From assembly GCA_012523305.1 (NCBI GenBank), contig JAAYIV010000035.1:1-64000 (forward strand): a stretch of 64,000 nucleotides of DNA, written 5' to 3'. The translations under genes and the position numbers were made by a program. Source of the DNA: Spirochaetales bacterium. GTDB lineage: Bacteria; Spirochaetota; Spirochaetia; Sphaerochaetales; Sphaerochaetaceae. Of this stretch, positions 45,423 to 55,022 are shown in pieces; the first letter of the stretch is position 1; each line of letters starts with the position of its first letter. The notes beneath the pieces were generated by a model that saw only the letters and a program-made list of their open reading frames with translations, was not told the origin of the DNA and did no database searches.

Positions 45423-46536
45423 TCTTGTAAAGGATAGGATTACCACATATATCAAGCAAGAATCCGTCCTTATTATTGCTTGGATATTGGCGCTCCTATC
45501 CATGATATATGTTCATCCCTCTGTTTCCTACTTACATTATTTGGACTATAAAGTTCTTGGATGCTTGTTGTCTTTGATGATAGTAGTGGCTGCTTTTAGC
45601 CGTATCAAATTATTCGATACGCTAGCGTATGCAATGTTAAAAAGAGTCAAAACAAACAGGCAGGTTGCCCTAGTATTGATCTCGATCACGTTCTTTATTT
45701 CAATGTTTGTCACCAATGATGTTGCCCTGATTACTTTTGTTCCATTTACGATAATCGTGTTTACTCTTGTCGGAGATAAAAAACCGATATTACCGATTGT
45801 CGTTTTGCAGACGGTCGCAGCCAATGTCGGTAGTTCTCTTACACCGATGGGGAATCCTCAAAACCTGTATATATATTCGCATTTCAATATGTCTGGCACA
45901 CAATTTTTCTTTACGATGCTTCCCTTGGTCATGGTAGGTGCTGTCGCATTATTACTGTTCCTATTGATAGTACCAAAAGGGGAAAGTACATTAGCGCTTC
46001 AACTAGATAAACCTGAAATCCCCTCGGTTACGAAAATCGTGTGGTATGTGGCTCTATTTGCAATAGCGCTCCTAGCGGTATTCAACGTGATGCCTTGGTA
46101 TGTATCGACAATAATCGTTATCGTATTGTCGAGAAAGGATGTGTTAAAAGAAATCGATTATTCTTTATTACTCACTTTCGTCGGGTTTTTTATCTTTGTC
46201 GGTAACTTAGCACGGATTGAATCGGTAAGGGAGTTTTTAGAGTGGTTGCTTGAAGGGAGGGTGTTCTTGACTTCTGTATTGGCAAGCCAGGTTATTAGTA
46301 ATGTTCCGGCTACGCTCTTATTGTCAAATTTCACAGAAGATGCCGCACAATTGCTGCTCGGTGTGAATGCAGGAGGATGTGGAACCTTGATAGCTTCTTT
46401 GGCCTCTGTTATTTCATTTAAATTTTTCAGTCGCCATGAGAGTCACGCTACATTCACCTATCTGTTGGTGTTCACCATGGTGAATGTGGTGATGGTATTA
46501 CTATTTATCGGCGTATGGGCATTATTCTTGCACTAA
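45400..46536 (+). CDS. ArsB/CitM-like anion transporter
   Basis: About 378 residues with roughly ten transmembrane helices, of the ion transporter superfamily that includes SLC13, CitMHS and ArsB/NhaD permeases. SITFFISMFVTNDVALITFVPF and QTVAANVGSSLTPMGNPQNLYIY are its two hairpin blocks, with the conserved Asn-Pro in the second. The transported ion cannot be named. The N-terminus is ambiguous: in-frame TTG 45394, GTG 45397 and GTG 45400 lie four to seven bases downstream of GGAGGG (45387-45392) within the DUF2207 gene; I chose 45400 on spacing. The bidirectional terminator at 46545-46577 ends the lemA unit. Confidence 0.72.
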   Translation: MGAEEPGNLVKDRITTYIKQESVLIIAWILALLSMIYVHPSVSYLHYLDYKVLGCLLSLMIVVAAFSRIKLFDTLAYAMLKRVKTNRQVALVLISITFFISMFVTNDVALITFVPFTIIVFTLVGDKKPILPIVVLQTVAANVGSSLTPMGNPQNLYIYSHFNMSGTQFFFTMLPLVMVGAVALLLFLLIVPKGESTLALQLDKPEIPSVTKIVWYVALFAIALLAVFNVMPWYVSTIIVIVLSRKDVLKEIDYSLLLTFVGFFIFVGNLARIESVREFLEWLLEGRVFLTSVLASQVISNVPATLLLSNFTEDAAQLLLGVNAGGCGTLIASLASVISFKFFSRHESHATFTYLLVFTMVNVVMVLLFIGVWALFLH

Positions 46537-46544
46537 GTATGGAA

Positions 46545-46577
46545 AAGAGGCTGTCACATATTCTGTAACAGCCTCTT
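46545..46577. terminator. Bidirectional terminator
   Basis: Perfect 10-bp stem AAGAGGCTGT (46545-46554) with ACAGCCTCTT (46568-46577). It lies between the convergent transporter and RRM genes; the minus-strand side is followed by TTTTCC, giving a better T-run than the plus side. Confidence 0.75.
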
Positions 46578-46601
46578 CATTGTTCAGGGTAGTAGTCGTG
46601 T

Positions 46602-46877
46602 TTAGTCGCGATAATTTCTCGTCGGCCGAGGTTTGGCAATCGCTTCGTTTACACGAAGGTTGCGTCCACCGACTTCTTTTCCATCGAGTTGGGAGATTGC
46701 AGCTTCAGCAGCAGCATCCTCTTCCATCTCAACAAAGCCGAACCCTTTCGGACGATGGGTTTCCCTGTCGATAATAATGTTTGCGCTCAATACGGTACCG
46801 TACTGTGCGAACAGTTCCCGAAGTTCCTCTTCGGTGGTGGCATAACTCATGTTGCCGACATAGATCTTCTTTGCCAT
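46602..46877 (-). CDS. RRM RNA-binding protein
   Basis: A 91-residue single RNA recognition motif. RNP2 is KIYVGNM near the start and RNP1 is KGFGFVEM at ~45-52; a short basic tail follows. Such small RRM proteins occur in cyanobacteria, spirochaetes and Bacteroidetes, often with a cold-response or mRNA-binding role, which is inferred here. GGAGG precedes the ATG by nine bases. A ~270-base AT-rich gap separates it from the divergent kinase-like gene; apart from that gene's promoter I see nothing in it. Confidence 0.92.
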   Translation of the reverse strand: MAKKIYVGNMSYATTEEELRELFAQYGTVLSANIIIDRETHRPKGFGFVEMEEDAAAEAAISQLDGKEVGGRNLRVNEAIAKPRPTRNYRD

Positions 46878-47112
46878 AAATCAGCATCCTCCACAGGCCT
46901 TTTGCCTGTTCTTTATAATTGCTTCATTTGGCGGCATGCTTGAGTCAATTTAATCGGTCTACGGGAATAGAAAAGACACGACACGAAACACTAGATTAAA
47001 AGAAACAGCTGCAACTCAAAAACGAAAGCACAATCAAGATATCACGCGGCATTCCAGCTGTCAATACTGTGACACAAGAGTGATTTATGTAAAATTAGGG
47101 TTGATTGAAATC

Positions 47113-47141
47113 TTGCGTAACTATGTTCTTTCCTCTATAGT
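47113..47141 (+). promoter_or_regulatory. Promoter of the VTE5-like gene, leaderless layout
   Basis: TTGCGT (47113-47118), 17 bases, TATAGT (47136-47141), then six bases (CGAGTA) to the ATG at 47148. The transcription start should fall on the start codon. The ribosome binding region is absent. Confidence 0.65.
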
Positions 47142-47147
47142 CGAGTA

Positions 47148-47819
47148 ATGAATGTAACAGGATTGATAGTTTCATTTGGCTTTATCCTACTTCTCCTAGC
47201 CATAGGAATTTTTATGGCAAAGAAGTTGCATATCGGTTCTGAAATCGTTCGAAAGTTTATCCATATTGGAGTTACCAACTGGTGGTTCATCTATCTTTGG
47301 GCTTTCGATGAAATCATCATCTCATTGATTGGACCGATTGTCTTTATCATGGCTAATGCAGCTGCCGTATTTACCGGTGCCGCAAACATCCTTGGTGTCA
47401 GTGATAAGAGACGGAATTACGGTCTTATCTATTTTCCGATATCTTTGTTTATTGTTATTGGCCTCATCCACCTAGATGTGTTATCTGAATGGGCTGCGAC
47501 CATAGGAGTGCTCACGATGGGGTATGCCGATGGTTTTGCTGCATTGGTGGGTAAAAAATGGGGGAAGGCCAAAAAGATGATCTTTGGCGGAGAAAAATCA
47601 TTCCTTGGTTCGCTTACTATATTCATCGTAACGTTCTTGATCGTTATTATTGTATCGTATTTTTATCAGATCGTAGGATTATGGTCATTCGGATGGTGGA
47701 TTAAAGCGCTTCTCATAGCAGCTACCGCCACTGTATTTGAGATGTGTACTCCTTGGGGCTTAGATAATCTGACTGTTCCCTTGGGAGCAGCTTTTACTTC
47801 AATGGTGCTGATGTCATGA
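47148..47819 (+). CDS. Phytol/dolichol-kinase-like membrane protein (VTE5 type)
   Basis: A 223-residue membrane protein with about seven helices, related to CTP-dependent polyprenol/phytol kinases and CDP-diglyceride synthase-like proteins. GSEIVRKFIHIGVTNWWFIY and MGYADGFAALVGKKWGK are the family's conserved blocks. In plants and cyanobacteria this family (VTE5) phosphorylates phytol. The substrate here is unknown; a polyprenol or other isoprenoid alcohol is plausible. Its stop overlaps the DUF92 start (ATGA), and DUF92 is the VTE6 family that adds the second phosphate in plants. Confidence 0.75.
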   Translation: MNVTGLIVSFGFILLLLAIGIFMAKKLHIGSEIVRKFIHIGVTNWWFIYLWAFDEIIISLIGPIVFIMANAAAVFTGAANILGVSDKRRNYGLIYFPISLFIVIGLIHLDVLSEWAATIGVLTMGYADGFAALVGKKWGKAKKMIFGGEKSFLGSLTIFIVTFLIVIIVSYFYQIVGLWSFGWWIKALLIAATATVFEMCTPWGLDNLTVPLGAAFTSMVLMS

Positions 47820-48637
47820 TACCTTCATTACAGACAGTTTTGATTGGATTGGGAATCAACCTTGTGTTGGCAATCGGGGCATGGTCGCTCCGATGGTTGT
47901 CTGTAAGCGGTGCGATTTCAGCTTTCATTATCGGAATATTCACCTTTTGGTTTACAAAAATTGACGGTTGGCTTCTTCTGATGTTGTTTTTTCTCACTGC
48001 AAATATTTTGGGTAAGATTTCTCGATCGGTCACAAAACAACTCGATTTGGGCATGCAAAAGAAAAGCGGCCGGCGAGATTGGGCTCAAGTAGTGGCAAAT
48101 GGAGGATTGGCTGCTGCCAGTGCACTTTTCTATGGAGCTAGCACAAGTAGGATGGCTTTGGTGATGTTTGGTTGTGCTGTTGCGGCAAGCACTGCTGATA
48201 CCTGGGCCGGCGAAGCAGGAATCTTAAGCAAAAAACCACCGATTTCCATCGCAACAGGAAAACCGGTTCCTCCCGGGCAATCCGGAGGAGTTTCTTTGCT
48301 GGGAACATTCAGTTCATTATTAGGATCTTTGTTGATCGGTCTTGCGTGGTATGGATCCTTTGCTGATTTTTCTGACTCATCATGGATTATGTGTGCATCA
48401 ATCATCGTAGTTTCTGGATTCCTGGGAAGTGTAGTCGACAGTCTGTTGGGTGCTACATTACAGGGACATTATTGGGACCCGGAAAAAAATAGAATTACCG
48501 AACATGACAACCGTGATTCGATGCCACTCGAATTATGTCGGGGTATCAGATGGATAGATAACGATGTGGTGAATTTCATTAGCAATCTCGTCGCTGTCCT
48601 CATCGGAATCATATTGACATTATTGGTCCCGAGATAA
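47816..48637 (+). CDS. DUF92 (VTE6/TMEM19-like) membrane protein
   Basis: A 273-residue protein with about six transmembrane helices. SGAISAFIIGIFTF, RDWAQVVANGGLAAASALFYG, the polar STADTWAGEAG and GKPVPPGQSGGVSLLGT are the DUF92 signature blocks. The plant member VTE6 converts phytyl phosphate to the diphosphate. The four-base overlap with the VTE5-like gene suggests that the pair acts in series on an isoprenoid alcohol. Glycerate kinase follows after ten bases. Confidence 0.82.
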   Translation: MIPSLQTVLIGLGINLVLAIGAWSLRWLSVSGAISAFIIGIFTFWFTKIDGWLLLMLFFLTANILGKISRSVTKQLDLGMQKKSGRRDWAQVVANGGLAAASALFYGASTSRMALVMFGCAVAASTADTWAGEAGILSKKPPISIATGKPVPPGQSGGVSLLGTFSSLLGSLLIGLAWYGSFADFSDSSWIMCASIIVVSGFLGSVVDSLLGATLQGHYWDPEKNRITEHDNRDSMPLELCRGIRWIDNDVVNFISNLVAVLIGIILTLLVPR

Positions 48638-48647
48638 TGGAGGCGAC

Positions 48648-49781
48648 ATGAAAAAATTTTTACTTATTCCCGATTCATTCAAAGGGACAATGAGTTCCAA
48701 AGAAATTTGCACCATCATGGAACGTACTATCTTACGTCATTATCCTGATGCCAGCATCACTTCAATCCCTGTAGCTGACGGCGGGGAGGGAAGTGTCGAC
48801 GCATTCTTAACTGCTTTGGGCGGTCGAAAAGTAGAAGCAGAAGTTTGTGGACCTTTCTTTGAACCGATGCGCGCATCGTATGGTGTGATTAATGACACCA
48901 CGGCAATAGTTGAGATGGCAGCGTGTGCGGGATTGCCTTTAGTAGGCGATCACAAGCGTCCGGATCTTGCGACAACATATGGAGTCGGGCAGTTGATTGC
49001 CCATGCGGCTTCGAATGGGAGTAAAAGAATAATTGTCGGTCTTGGTGGAAGTGCTACCAATGACGGTGGCGTGGGAGCCGCTGCCGCGGTTGGCATTCGA
49101 TTTTTCGACAGTAAAGATAAAGAATTCATTCCAACGGGTAGAACTTTAAGTGATATCCGCCGGATCGATACCAGTGGGAAAATTAACATTCTGGATGATG
49201 TTGAAATTATCACGATGTGTGATATTGACAATCCTTTATATGGAGAACATGGCGCTGCCTATGTGTTCGGCCCGCAAAAAGGTGCCGATGAGCAGATGGT
49301 CGAGTTGCTTGATAAGCAATTGAAGGTGTTGAGTGAGACGATCAAAGAACAACTGCACCTTGACGTGTCCGATATCCCGGGAGCCGGGGCCGCAGGAGGT
49401 ATGGGCTCTGCAATGGTAGCCTTTTTCAATTCATCGCTTAAAATGGGTATCGAAGTAGTCCTTGATACGGTCTCTTTTGATGTGTTGTTGGAAAATACCG
49501 ATATGGTGTTTACCGGAGAGGGAAAACTTGACACATCGAGCCTCAGGGGAAAGGTTGTCATAGGTATTGCAAAACGAACAAAGAAAGCCGATGTTCCTTT
49601 GATTGCCGTTGTCGGAGATATCGGAGACGATATCGACCAAGCGTATCAGTTAGGGCTCTCCGCGGTGTTTAGCATTAATCGTGTAGCCAAGGACTTTAAG
49701 CAAGTCATGAAAAGGGCTCCAAAAGATTTGGAACTGACCGTAGACAATATCATGCGTTTTCTACAACGTCTCGGTTGGTAA
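48648..49781 (+). CDS. Glycerate kinase
   Basis: Phosphorylates D-glycerate, feeding it into lower glycolysis. The 377-residue GarK-family fold begins IPDSFKGTMSSKEIC, with IPVADGGEGSVDAFL and VGLGGSATNDGGVGAAAAVG for the substrate and phosphate sites, and FTGEGKLDTSSLRGK near the end. Which phosphoglycerate (2- or 3-) it makes is not clear; GarK-type enzymes usually make 2-phosphoglycerate. TGGAGGCG precedes the ATG. The last 32 bases overlap the convergent polyferredoxin gene. Confidence 0.93.
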   Translation: MKKFLLIPDSFKGTMSSKEICTIMERTILRHYPDASITSIPVADGGEGSVDAFLTALGGRKVEAEVCGPFFEPMRASYGVINDTTAIVEMAACAGLPLVGDHKRPDLATTYGVGQLIAHAASNGSKRIIVGLGGSATNDGGVGAAAAVGIRFFDSKDKEFIPTGRTLSDIRRIDTSGKINILDDVEIITMCDIDNPLYGEHGAAYVFGPQKGADEQMVELLDKQLKVLSETIKEQLHLDVSDIPGAGAAGGMGSAMVAFFNSSLKMGIEVVLDTVSFDVLLENTDMVFTGEGKLDTSSLRGKVVIGIAKRTKKADVPLIAVVGDIGDDIDQAYQLGLSAVFSINRVAKDFKQVMKRAPKDLELTVDNIMRFLQRLGW

Positions 49782-50643
49782 ATACTTCTTTACCGTGTAA
49801 GATCGCATGATGTGGGCAAGCTTGTATGCAAGCACCGCAGCGTACGCAATCAGGACTGTTCGGTGTGTTATACACCGGGATATCCATCTTGCAAGTCTTT
49901 TGGCAAATAGTGCATTTCGTACAAGCACCCGTATCAATTTTGAACCGATAGAGAGCAACCGGATTAAAAAGCCCGTATATGGCTCCCAAAGGACAAATAT
50001 AGCGACAAAACGGACGCCATATTAGTAATGATAGAAGTACAATTGTTATTAAAATCACATTTTTCCATGCAAATAACCATCCTAGCGCACCACGTAATGT
50101 TGGGTTTCCCAATAAAAGTAACAACCCTGAAAGAGTTCCTGATGGACAGACCCATTTGCAGAACCATGGGGATCCTTGACCGAAAGTGTCCGTAATCATC
50201 ATCGGCAATATAATGACCAGCAGGACCAATATCACATAACGAAGAGTCCTGAGAATTCGTTCGCCTGATACCACTCGAATTTTTTTAACCTTCTTTGGCA
50301 AGGGGATTGCGTACAAAAGATCCTGTAATAAACCGAAAGGGCATAACCACCCGCAGTTAAATCTTCCGAATATCGCTCCAAATGAAATAACAGTTCCCGC
50401 AACATATGTGGAAACAGTGTGTGAACTAGAATTGAAGACTGCTTGTAACGATCCGATCGGACAAGAACCTAACGCACCTGGACAAGCATAGCAGTTTAAT
50501 CCAGGTACACATACGGATTTCAAATTCCCTTGGTAAATCTTACCGTTAAGGAATCCTACTATATAGGCGTTGGACAACAGTGCCCATATTATTTGGACTC
50601 GTAAACGAATCCAAGATAATGATTTTCCCAACAGCTTAGCCAA
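49750..50643 (-). CDS. 4Fe-4S membrane polyferredoxin (NapH/CcoG-like)
   Basis: A 297-residue integral membrane protein with about five helices and several cysteine pairs facing the membrane surface (CPGALGSCPIG, CGWLCPFG, CKWVCPSG, CRYICPLG). It ends with two classical [4Fe-4S] motifs (CTKCTICQKTCKM, CVRCGACIQACPHH). It probably passes electrons across or along the membrane, as NapH and related proteins do. The start is TTG at 50643, supported by GGAGTG eight bases upstream, and overlaps the small CXXC gene by eight bases. With TlpA it suggests a redox relay to the periplasm. Confidence 0.82.
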   Translation of the reverse strand: MAKLLGKSLSWIRLRVQIIWALLSNAYIVGFLNGKIYQGNLKSVCVPGLNCYACPGALGSCPIGSLQAVFNSSSHTVSTYVAGTVISFGAIFGRFNCGWLCPFGLLQDLLYAIPLPKKVKKIRVVSGERILRTLRYVILVLLVIILPMMITDTFGQGSPWFCKWVCPSGTLSGLLLLLGNPTLRGALGWLFAWKNVILITIVLLSLLIWRPFCRYICPLGAIYGLFNPVALYRFKIDTGACTKCTICQKTCKMDIPVYNTPNSPDCVRCGACIQACPHHAILHGKEVFTNRDVVENA

Positions 50644-50800
50644 GGCCGATACACTCCAGACAAATCAGCGTTGCTTTTTGGAGAACAATGGTCATTTCTT
50701 TAAAGAAAATGCCAACAGTTATGAGAAGTCCTCCAAGGATGAGTAAGATTATGGCTATTTTTGCACTGCTTTTAGCGTTTGTTCGACGAGAAGTTTCCAT
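50636..50800 (-). CDS. CD1871A-family CXXC membrane microprotein
   Basis: A 54-residue protein, easily missed. It has a basic start (METSRRTNAK), one transmembrane helix (~14-32) and a C-terminal CXXC in ICLECIGLG. This matches the small CXXC-containing family often found beside TlpA-type proteins and 4Fe-4S membrane proteins in anaerobes. It starts inside the 3' end of the TlpA gene in another frame and overlaps the polyferredoxin start, so all three are translationally coupled. A role in passing reducing equivalents between the two neighbours is an inference. Confidence 0.78.
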   Translation of the reverse strand: METSRRTNAKSSAKIAIILLILGGLLITVGIFFKEMTIVLQKATLICLECIGLG

Positions 50801-51315
50801 GCGGTTTTACTCCTGGCACCAACGTGGGTTTTTCCTATGACATTGCCATTACTATCAACAAAAAAAGTTTCCGGGACTGCCTGGACATTCCCGAGACGGG
50901 TTTTCATCAGATCCTCTGAAAGTAACAGATGCGGGTAATCAGCCTGTGTTTGGTTCACAATCTGAAGAGCCTTATCCACATTTATCAATTGCCCTGCTTG
51001 ATTCGGGTAAACGTCGGTTACTATACCGACAATTCCTACGCCTTTATCGCTGAATTCTCTCGATAATTCACCTAGCCCGGGCATTTCCTGTAAACAGGGG
51101 GGACAGAAGGTTGCCCATACATTGACTAAGGTGACGGTGTTTGCGGCAAAAATTTCTTGGTTTACCGTATTCCCCGCCAAATCGTAGGTAACGAAGGATT
51201 TGAAGGATTGTTGTTCACCTTCACCGGCAGCTGAAAGTTGTGTGAAACCGGTTGCGATTATCAGAAATATGATAACACTTGTTAGACGAATAATTGGTAT
51301 TGTTTTATTTTTCAT
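50755..51315 (-). CDS. TlpA-like thiol:disulfide protein
   Basis: A 186-residue exported thioredoxin-fold protein. A signal peptide covers ~1-30 (no lipobox cysteine), then the thioredoxin fold with active site FCPPC and the cis-proline region AVPETFFVDSNG. It would reduce or oxidise disulfides outside the cytoplasm, or feed electrons to peroxide defence. First gene of the TlpA-CXXC-polyferredoxin unit. A strong promoter sits six bases before the ATG and there is no ribosome binding site. Confidence 0.87.
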   Translation of the reverse strand: MKNKTIPIIRLTSVIIFLIIATGFTQLSAAGEGEQQSFKSFVTYDLAGNTVNQEIFAANTVTLVNVWATFCPPCLQEMPGLGELSREFSDKGVGIVGIVTDVYPNQAGQLINVDKALQIVNQTQADYPHLLLSEDLMKTRLGNVQAVPETFFVDSNGNVIGKTHVGARSKTAWKLLVEQTLKAVQK

Positions 51316-51321
51316 AGAGCG

Positions 51322-51350
51322 ATAATACCATGGAGTGTGCTAATCGGCAA
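51322..51350 (-). promoter_or_regulatory. tlpA promoter, leaderless layout
   Basis: Minus strand: TTGCCG (51350-51345), 17 bases, TATTAT (51327-51322), then six bases to the ATG at 51315. Same geometry as the promoters at 9257 and 47113. Confidence 0.65.
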
Positions 51351-51885
51351 GCGACTCCATAGCTTTGTCAGCAAGCGACGAGATAGTTTTATTTGGTTGT
51401 GATTTAATAATTTATATAATCTAAGGGGGATTATAATCCATCTGGATTAATGGTAATTTGGTATTGTTTTTCTTTTTGTTCTGAAAATCATACACAACAA
51501 GGATGAATATGCAACCAATAAACGATATCCACGTGACGTGTTCCTTCAATACTACCGCTGATACGTTTATAGCTACAATCGGGGGTATGTATATAGCGGG
51601 CTTTGATTTTCATACCCTAAGATGCTCGACCGAATAAGTCCATGTCATGAAACACACCGTACCGTTTCCTGATCCTAGAATTAAAAAAGAGCGAGAAAGT
51701 CGAGAAATTGAAATCTCGTATGTGTATGGAACAACCCATTGGGATGACCGATAGTAAAGTAAACAACATACCATAAATATATTTTCCTCGTTAGGGTGAT
51801 GATCGAGTACCTGTCAGTTCTGATTCGTATAAATAAGAAGGCCGTCCGACAGTAAGAAGCAGGGTTAAGATATCTCCTTCTGATG
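51351..51885. other. Non-coding decayed stretch
   Basis: About 535 bases between the tlpA promoter and the EamA pseudogene. I see no gene with recognisable features; the longest plus-strand frame starting near a ribosome binding site (51503-51637, 44 codons) resembles nothing I know. The sequence looks like degraded coding DNA. Confidence 0.5.
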
Positions 51886-52262
51886 ATAGATGGAGTTTGG
51901 ACATTCCGTTGGATATACCAGAACTACGCCGATGGTTGCGAACACGAATCCAAGAATTAATTGTCGGCCTATCTTCTTTTTCCTGGCAAAAAGGAGTGAA
52001 CAAAGTACTTTCATCAGCGATGTGGCAGGCACGATCATTCCAATATACGATGGTGAAGAAAAATCCACCGCGATGTTTTCAATTAGCTAGTATGCGGTTA
52101 TTCCAACAAATCCCGCACCTGGCAATAGTGCTTAAGCTTTCCAACGAATCGGTTGGTATGGAAGTCCTTTTATGGCAACAATGCTAGTGATGTGAACTGC
52201 GACATACCAAAGGGGACATCGAATGATTAAGATATCGAGGAAACTGAAAGTGTATAAAAAAA
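51886..52262 (-). pseudogene. EamA/DMT-type permease, C-terminal remnant
   Basis: One minus-strand frame reads like the second half of an EamA drug/metabolite transporter. A loop and helix end LLPGAGFVGITAY, then SYIGMIVPATSLMKVLCSLL, a KKKIGRQLILGFVF stretch and the last helix TIGVVLVYP. Two in-frame stops interrupt it: TAA at 52132-52134 and TAG at 52087-52089. No start or first half is recognisable between 52262 and the groEL promoter region. The gene is therefore broken and ageing. Confidence 0.6.
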
Positions 52263-52509
52263 TGTTTGTGGCGATGGATGTGGTGTTCCCACACTATTAT
52301 TGTTGTTCCGTCTGTGATGTGTGAGCTGAACGATGAATCGACCATACTGAGAACGTGTCGAAATTTCCTTTGAAACTACAGTAGTTCTTTGTGATTTTTG
52401 CATGAAGTGGTATGTTTTGATAAATTTTAGTTGTTTTCCTGTTGATGTTCCGTTTTTTTATTTGTATGTTACATATCGGTGACGGGATTGAGGTGTCCCG
52501 GCTACCCAA

Positions 52510-52525
52510 AGTCTGCGTGCAGACT
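52510..52525. promoter_or_regulatory. Inverted repeat upstream of groEL
   Basis: AGTCTGC-GT-GCAGACT, perfect 7-bp arms with a 2-base centre, 44 bases before the groEL ATG. No CIRCE element (TTAGCACTC-N9-GAGTGCTAA) is present. The repeat could be an operator or a leader hairpin. I cannot pick a convincing -35/-10 pair; TATATT at 52549-52554 is the best -10 candidate. Confidence 0.4.
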
Positions 52526-52565
52526 ATTACATGTAAAGAATACCATTATATTAAATGAGAGGTAG

Positions 52566-54212
<1,647 letters not shown>

Positions 54213-54240
54213 GTCATTCGCGATCGATTAATGATCAACT

Positions 54241-54270
54241 GGGACCGCTTCCGGGCGGTCCCAAATTTTT
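54241..54270 (+). terminator. groEL terminator
   Basis: Perfect 8-bp stem GGGACCGC (54241-54248) and GCGGTCCC (54255-54262), followed by AAATTTTT and a further T-rich stretch. The groEL transcript is monocistronic. Confidence 0.9.
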
Positions 54271-54409
54271 CTGTTTTTACTTGTTGGATTTATTAACAAA
54301 ATAACTATGAGATTATGTGGCTAATCCGATAGGCGGATTTCATTATTAGCGGCAGGTATGTGAAGACAATTTTCACTTGCTTACAGCCTGAGATCAAACT
54401 TGACTACTG

Positions 54410-54435
54410 CCGCCGTAACGTGCTACGTTAGGCGG
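54410..54435 (+). other. Hairpin upstream of yajC
   Basis: CCGCC-G-TAACGT (54410-54421) pairs with ACGTTA-GGCGG (54425-54435), an 11-bp stem with a one-base bulge and a 3-base loop. A TTGACT at 54400-54405 may be a -35 box. No T-run follows. It may be a leader structure of the yajC-secDF mRNA or an operator; nothing else is seen in the gap 54271-54474. Confidence 0.4.
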
Positions 54436-54474
54436 TGCGTATATTTCGATACCCAATAGAGAGGTTTGTATAGT

Positions 54475-54996
54475 ATGGATGCATTGCTGACCACCTTGGG
54501 AACCCAAGGGACCGCTGCAAGCGGAACGGCAAGCTCGACAGGATCGATGACAATGACGTTCATCACCTTCGGCCTGATCATTTTGATTTTCTATTTCCTG
54601 ATTATCAGGCCGCAGAAGAAGCGTGAGAAAGAAACAAAAAGCATGCTTGCTTCAATGAAGAAAGGCGATAAAGTCGTTTCAATTGGCGGTATTCGAGGAA
54701 CGATTGTTTCTGTGAAAGAATCAACTGTCGTTGTTAAAGTCGATGACAATACGAGGATCGAATTCTCAAAAAGTGCGATTGCTCAGATTCTTGACAGAAA
54801 AGCCGATGCTTCAGCTCCTGCGAAGGAAGAGAAAAGTTCTGTCGTAGAGGAAAAAGTCGAGAAGAAAGTCGAAAAAGTCGAAGCCCCTGCCAAGAAGAAA
54901 GGGCAAAAGGTTCCTGAAAAAGCAAAAGAACCGGTTGAAGATGCCGTAGTGGTTGATGAAAAGCCGGCGACTGAAGATACGAAAGAAACAGTTTGA
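54475..54996 (+). CDS. yajC: Preprotein translocase subunit YajC
   Basis: Small accessory subunit of the SecDF-YajC complex, 173 residues. One transmembrane helix (~28-46) ends in the family's FYFLIIRPQKKREKE. The compact domain MKKGDKVVSIGGIRGTIVSVKE follows. A Lys/Glu-rich tail of ~70 residues extends beyond the usual 110-residue protein and is probably disordered. The start at 54475 uses GAGAGG; an upstream TTG at 54466 is less likely. It starts the yajC-secD-secF operon. Confidence 0.92.
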   Translation: MDALLTTLGTQGTAASGTASSTGSMTMTFITFGLIILIFYFLIIRPQKKREKETKSMLASMKKGDKVVSIGGIRGTIVSVKESTVVVKVDDNTRIEFSKSAIAQILDRKADASAPAKEEKSSVVEEKVEKKVEKVEAPAKKKGQKVPEKAKEPVEDAVVVDEKPATEDTKETV

Positions 54997-55022
54997 GCTC
55001 ACACTGAGGCATGGAGAGAATC

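Noticed and set aside
51337-51362. GAGTG...TAATCGGC...GACTC as a CIRCE-like element
   Set aside because: The arms do not pair as TTAGCACTC/GAGTGCTAA; the bases belong to the tlpA promoter.
51503-51637. 44-codon plus-strand frame with AAGG near the ATG
   Set aside because: No recognisable composition or motif, and it lies in degraded sequence; I cannot support it as a gene.
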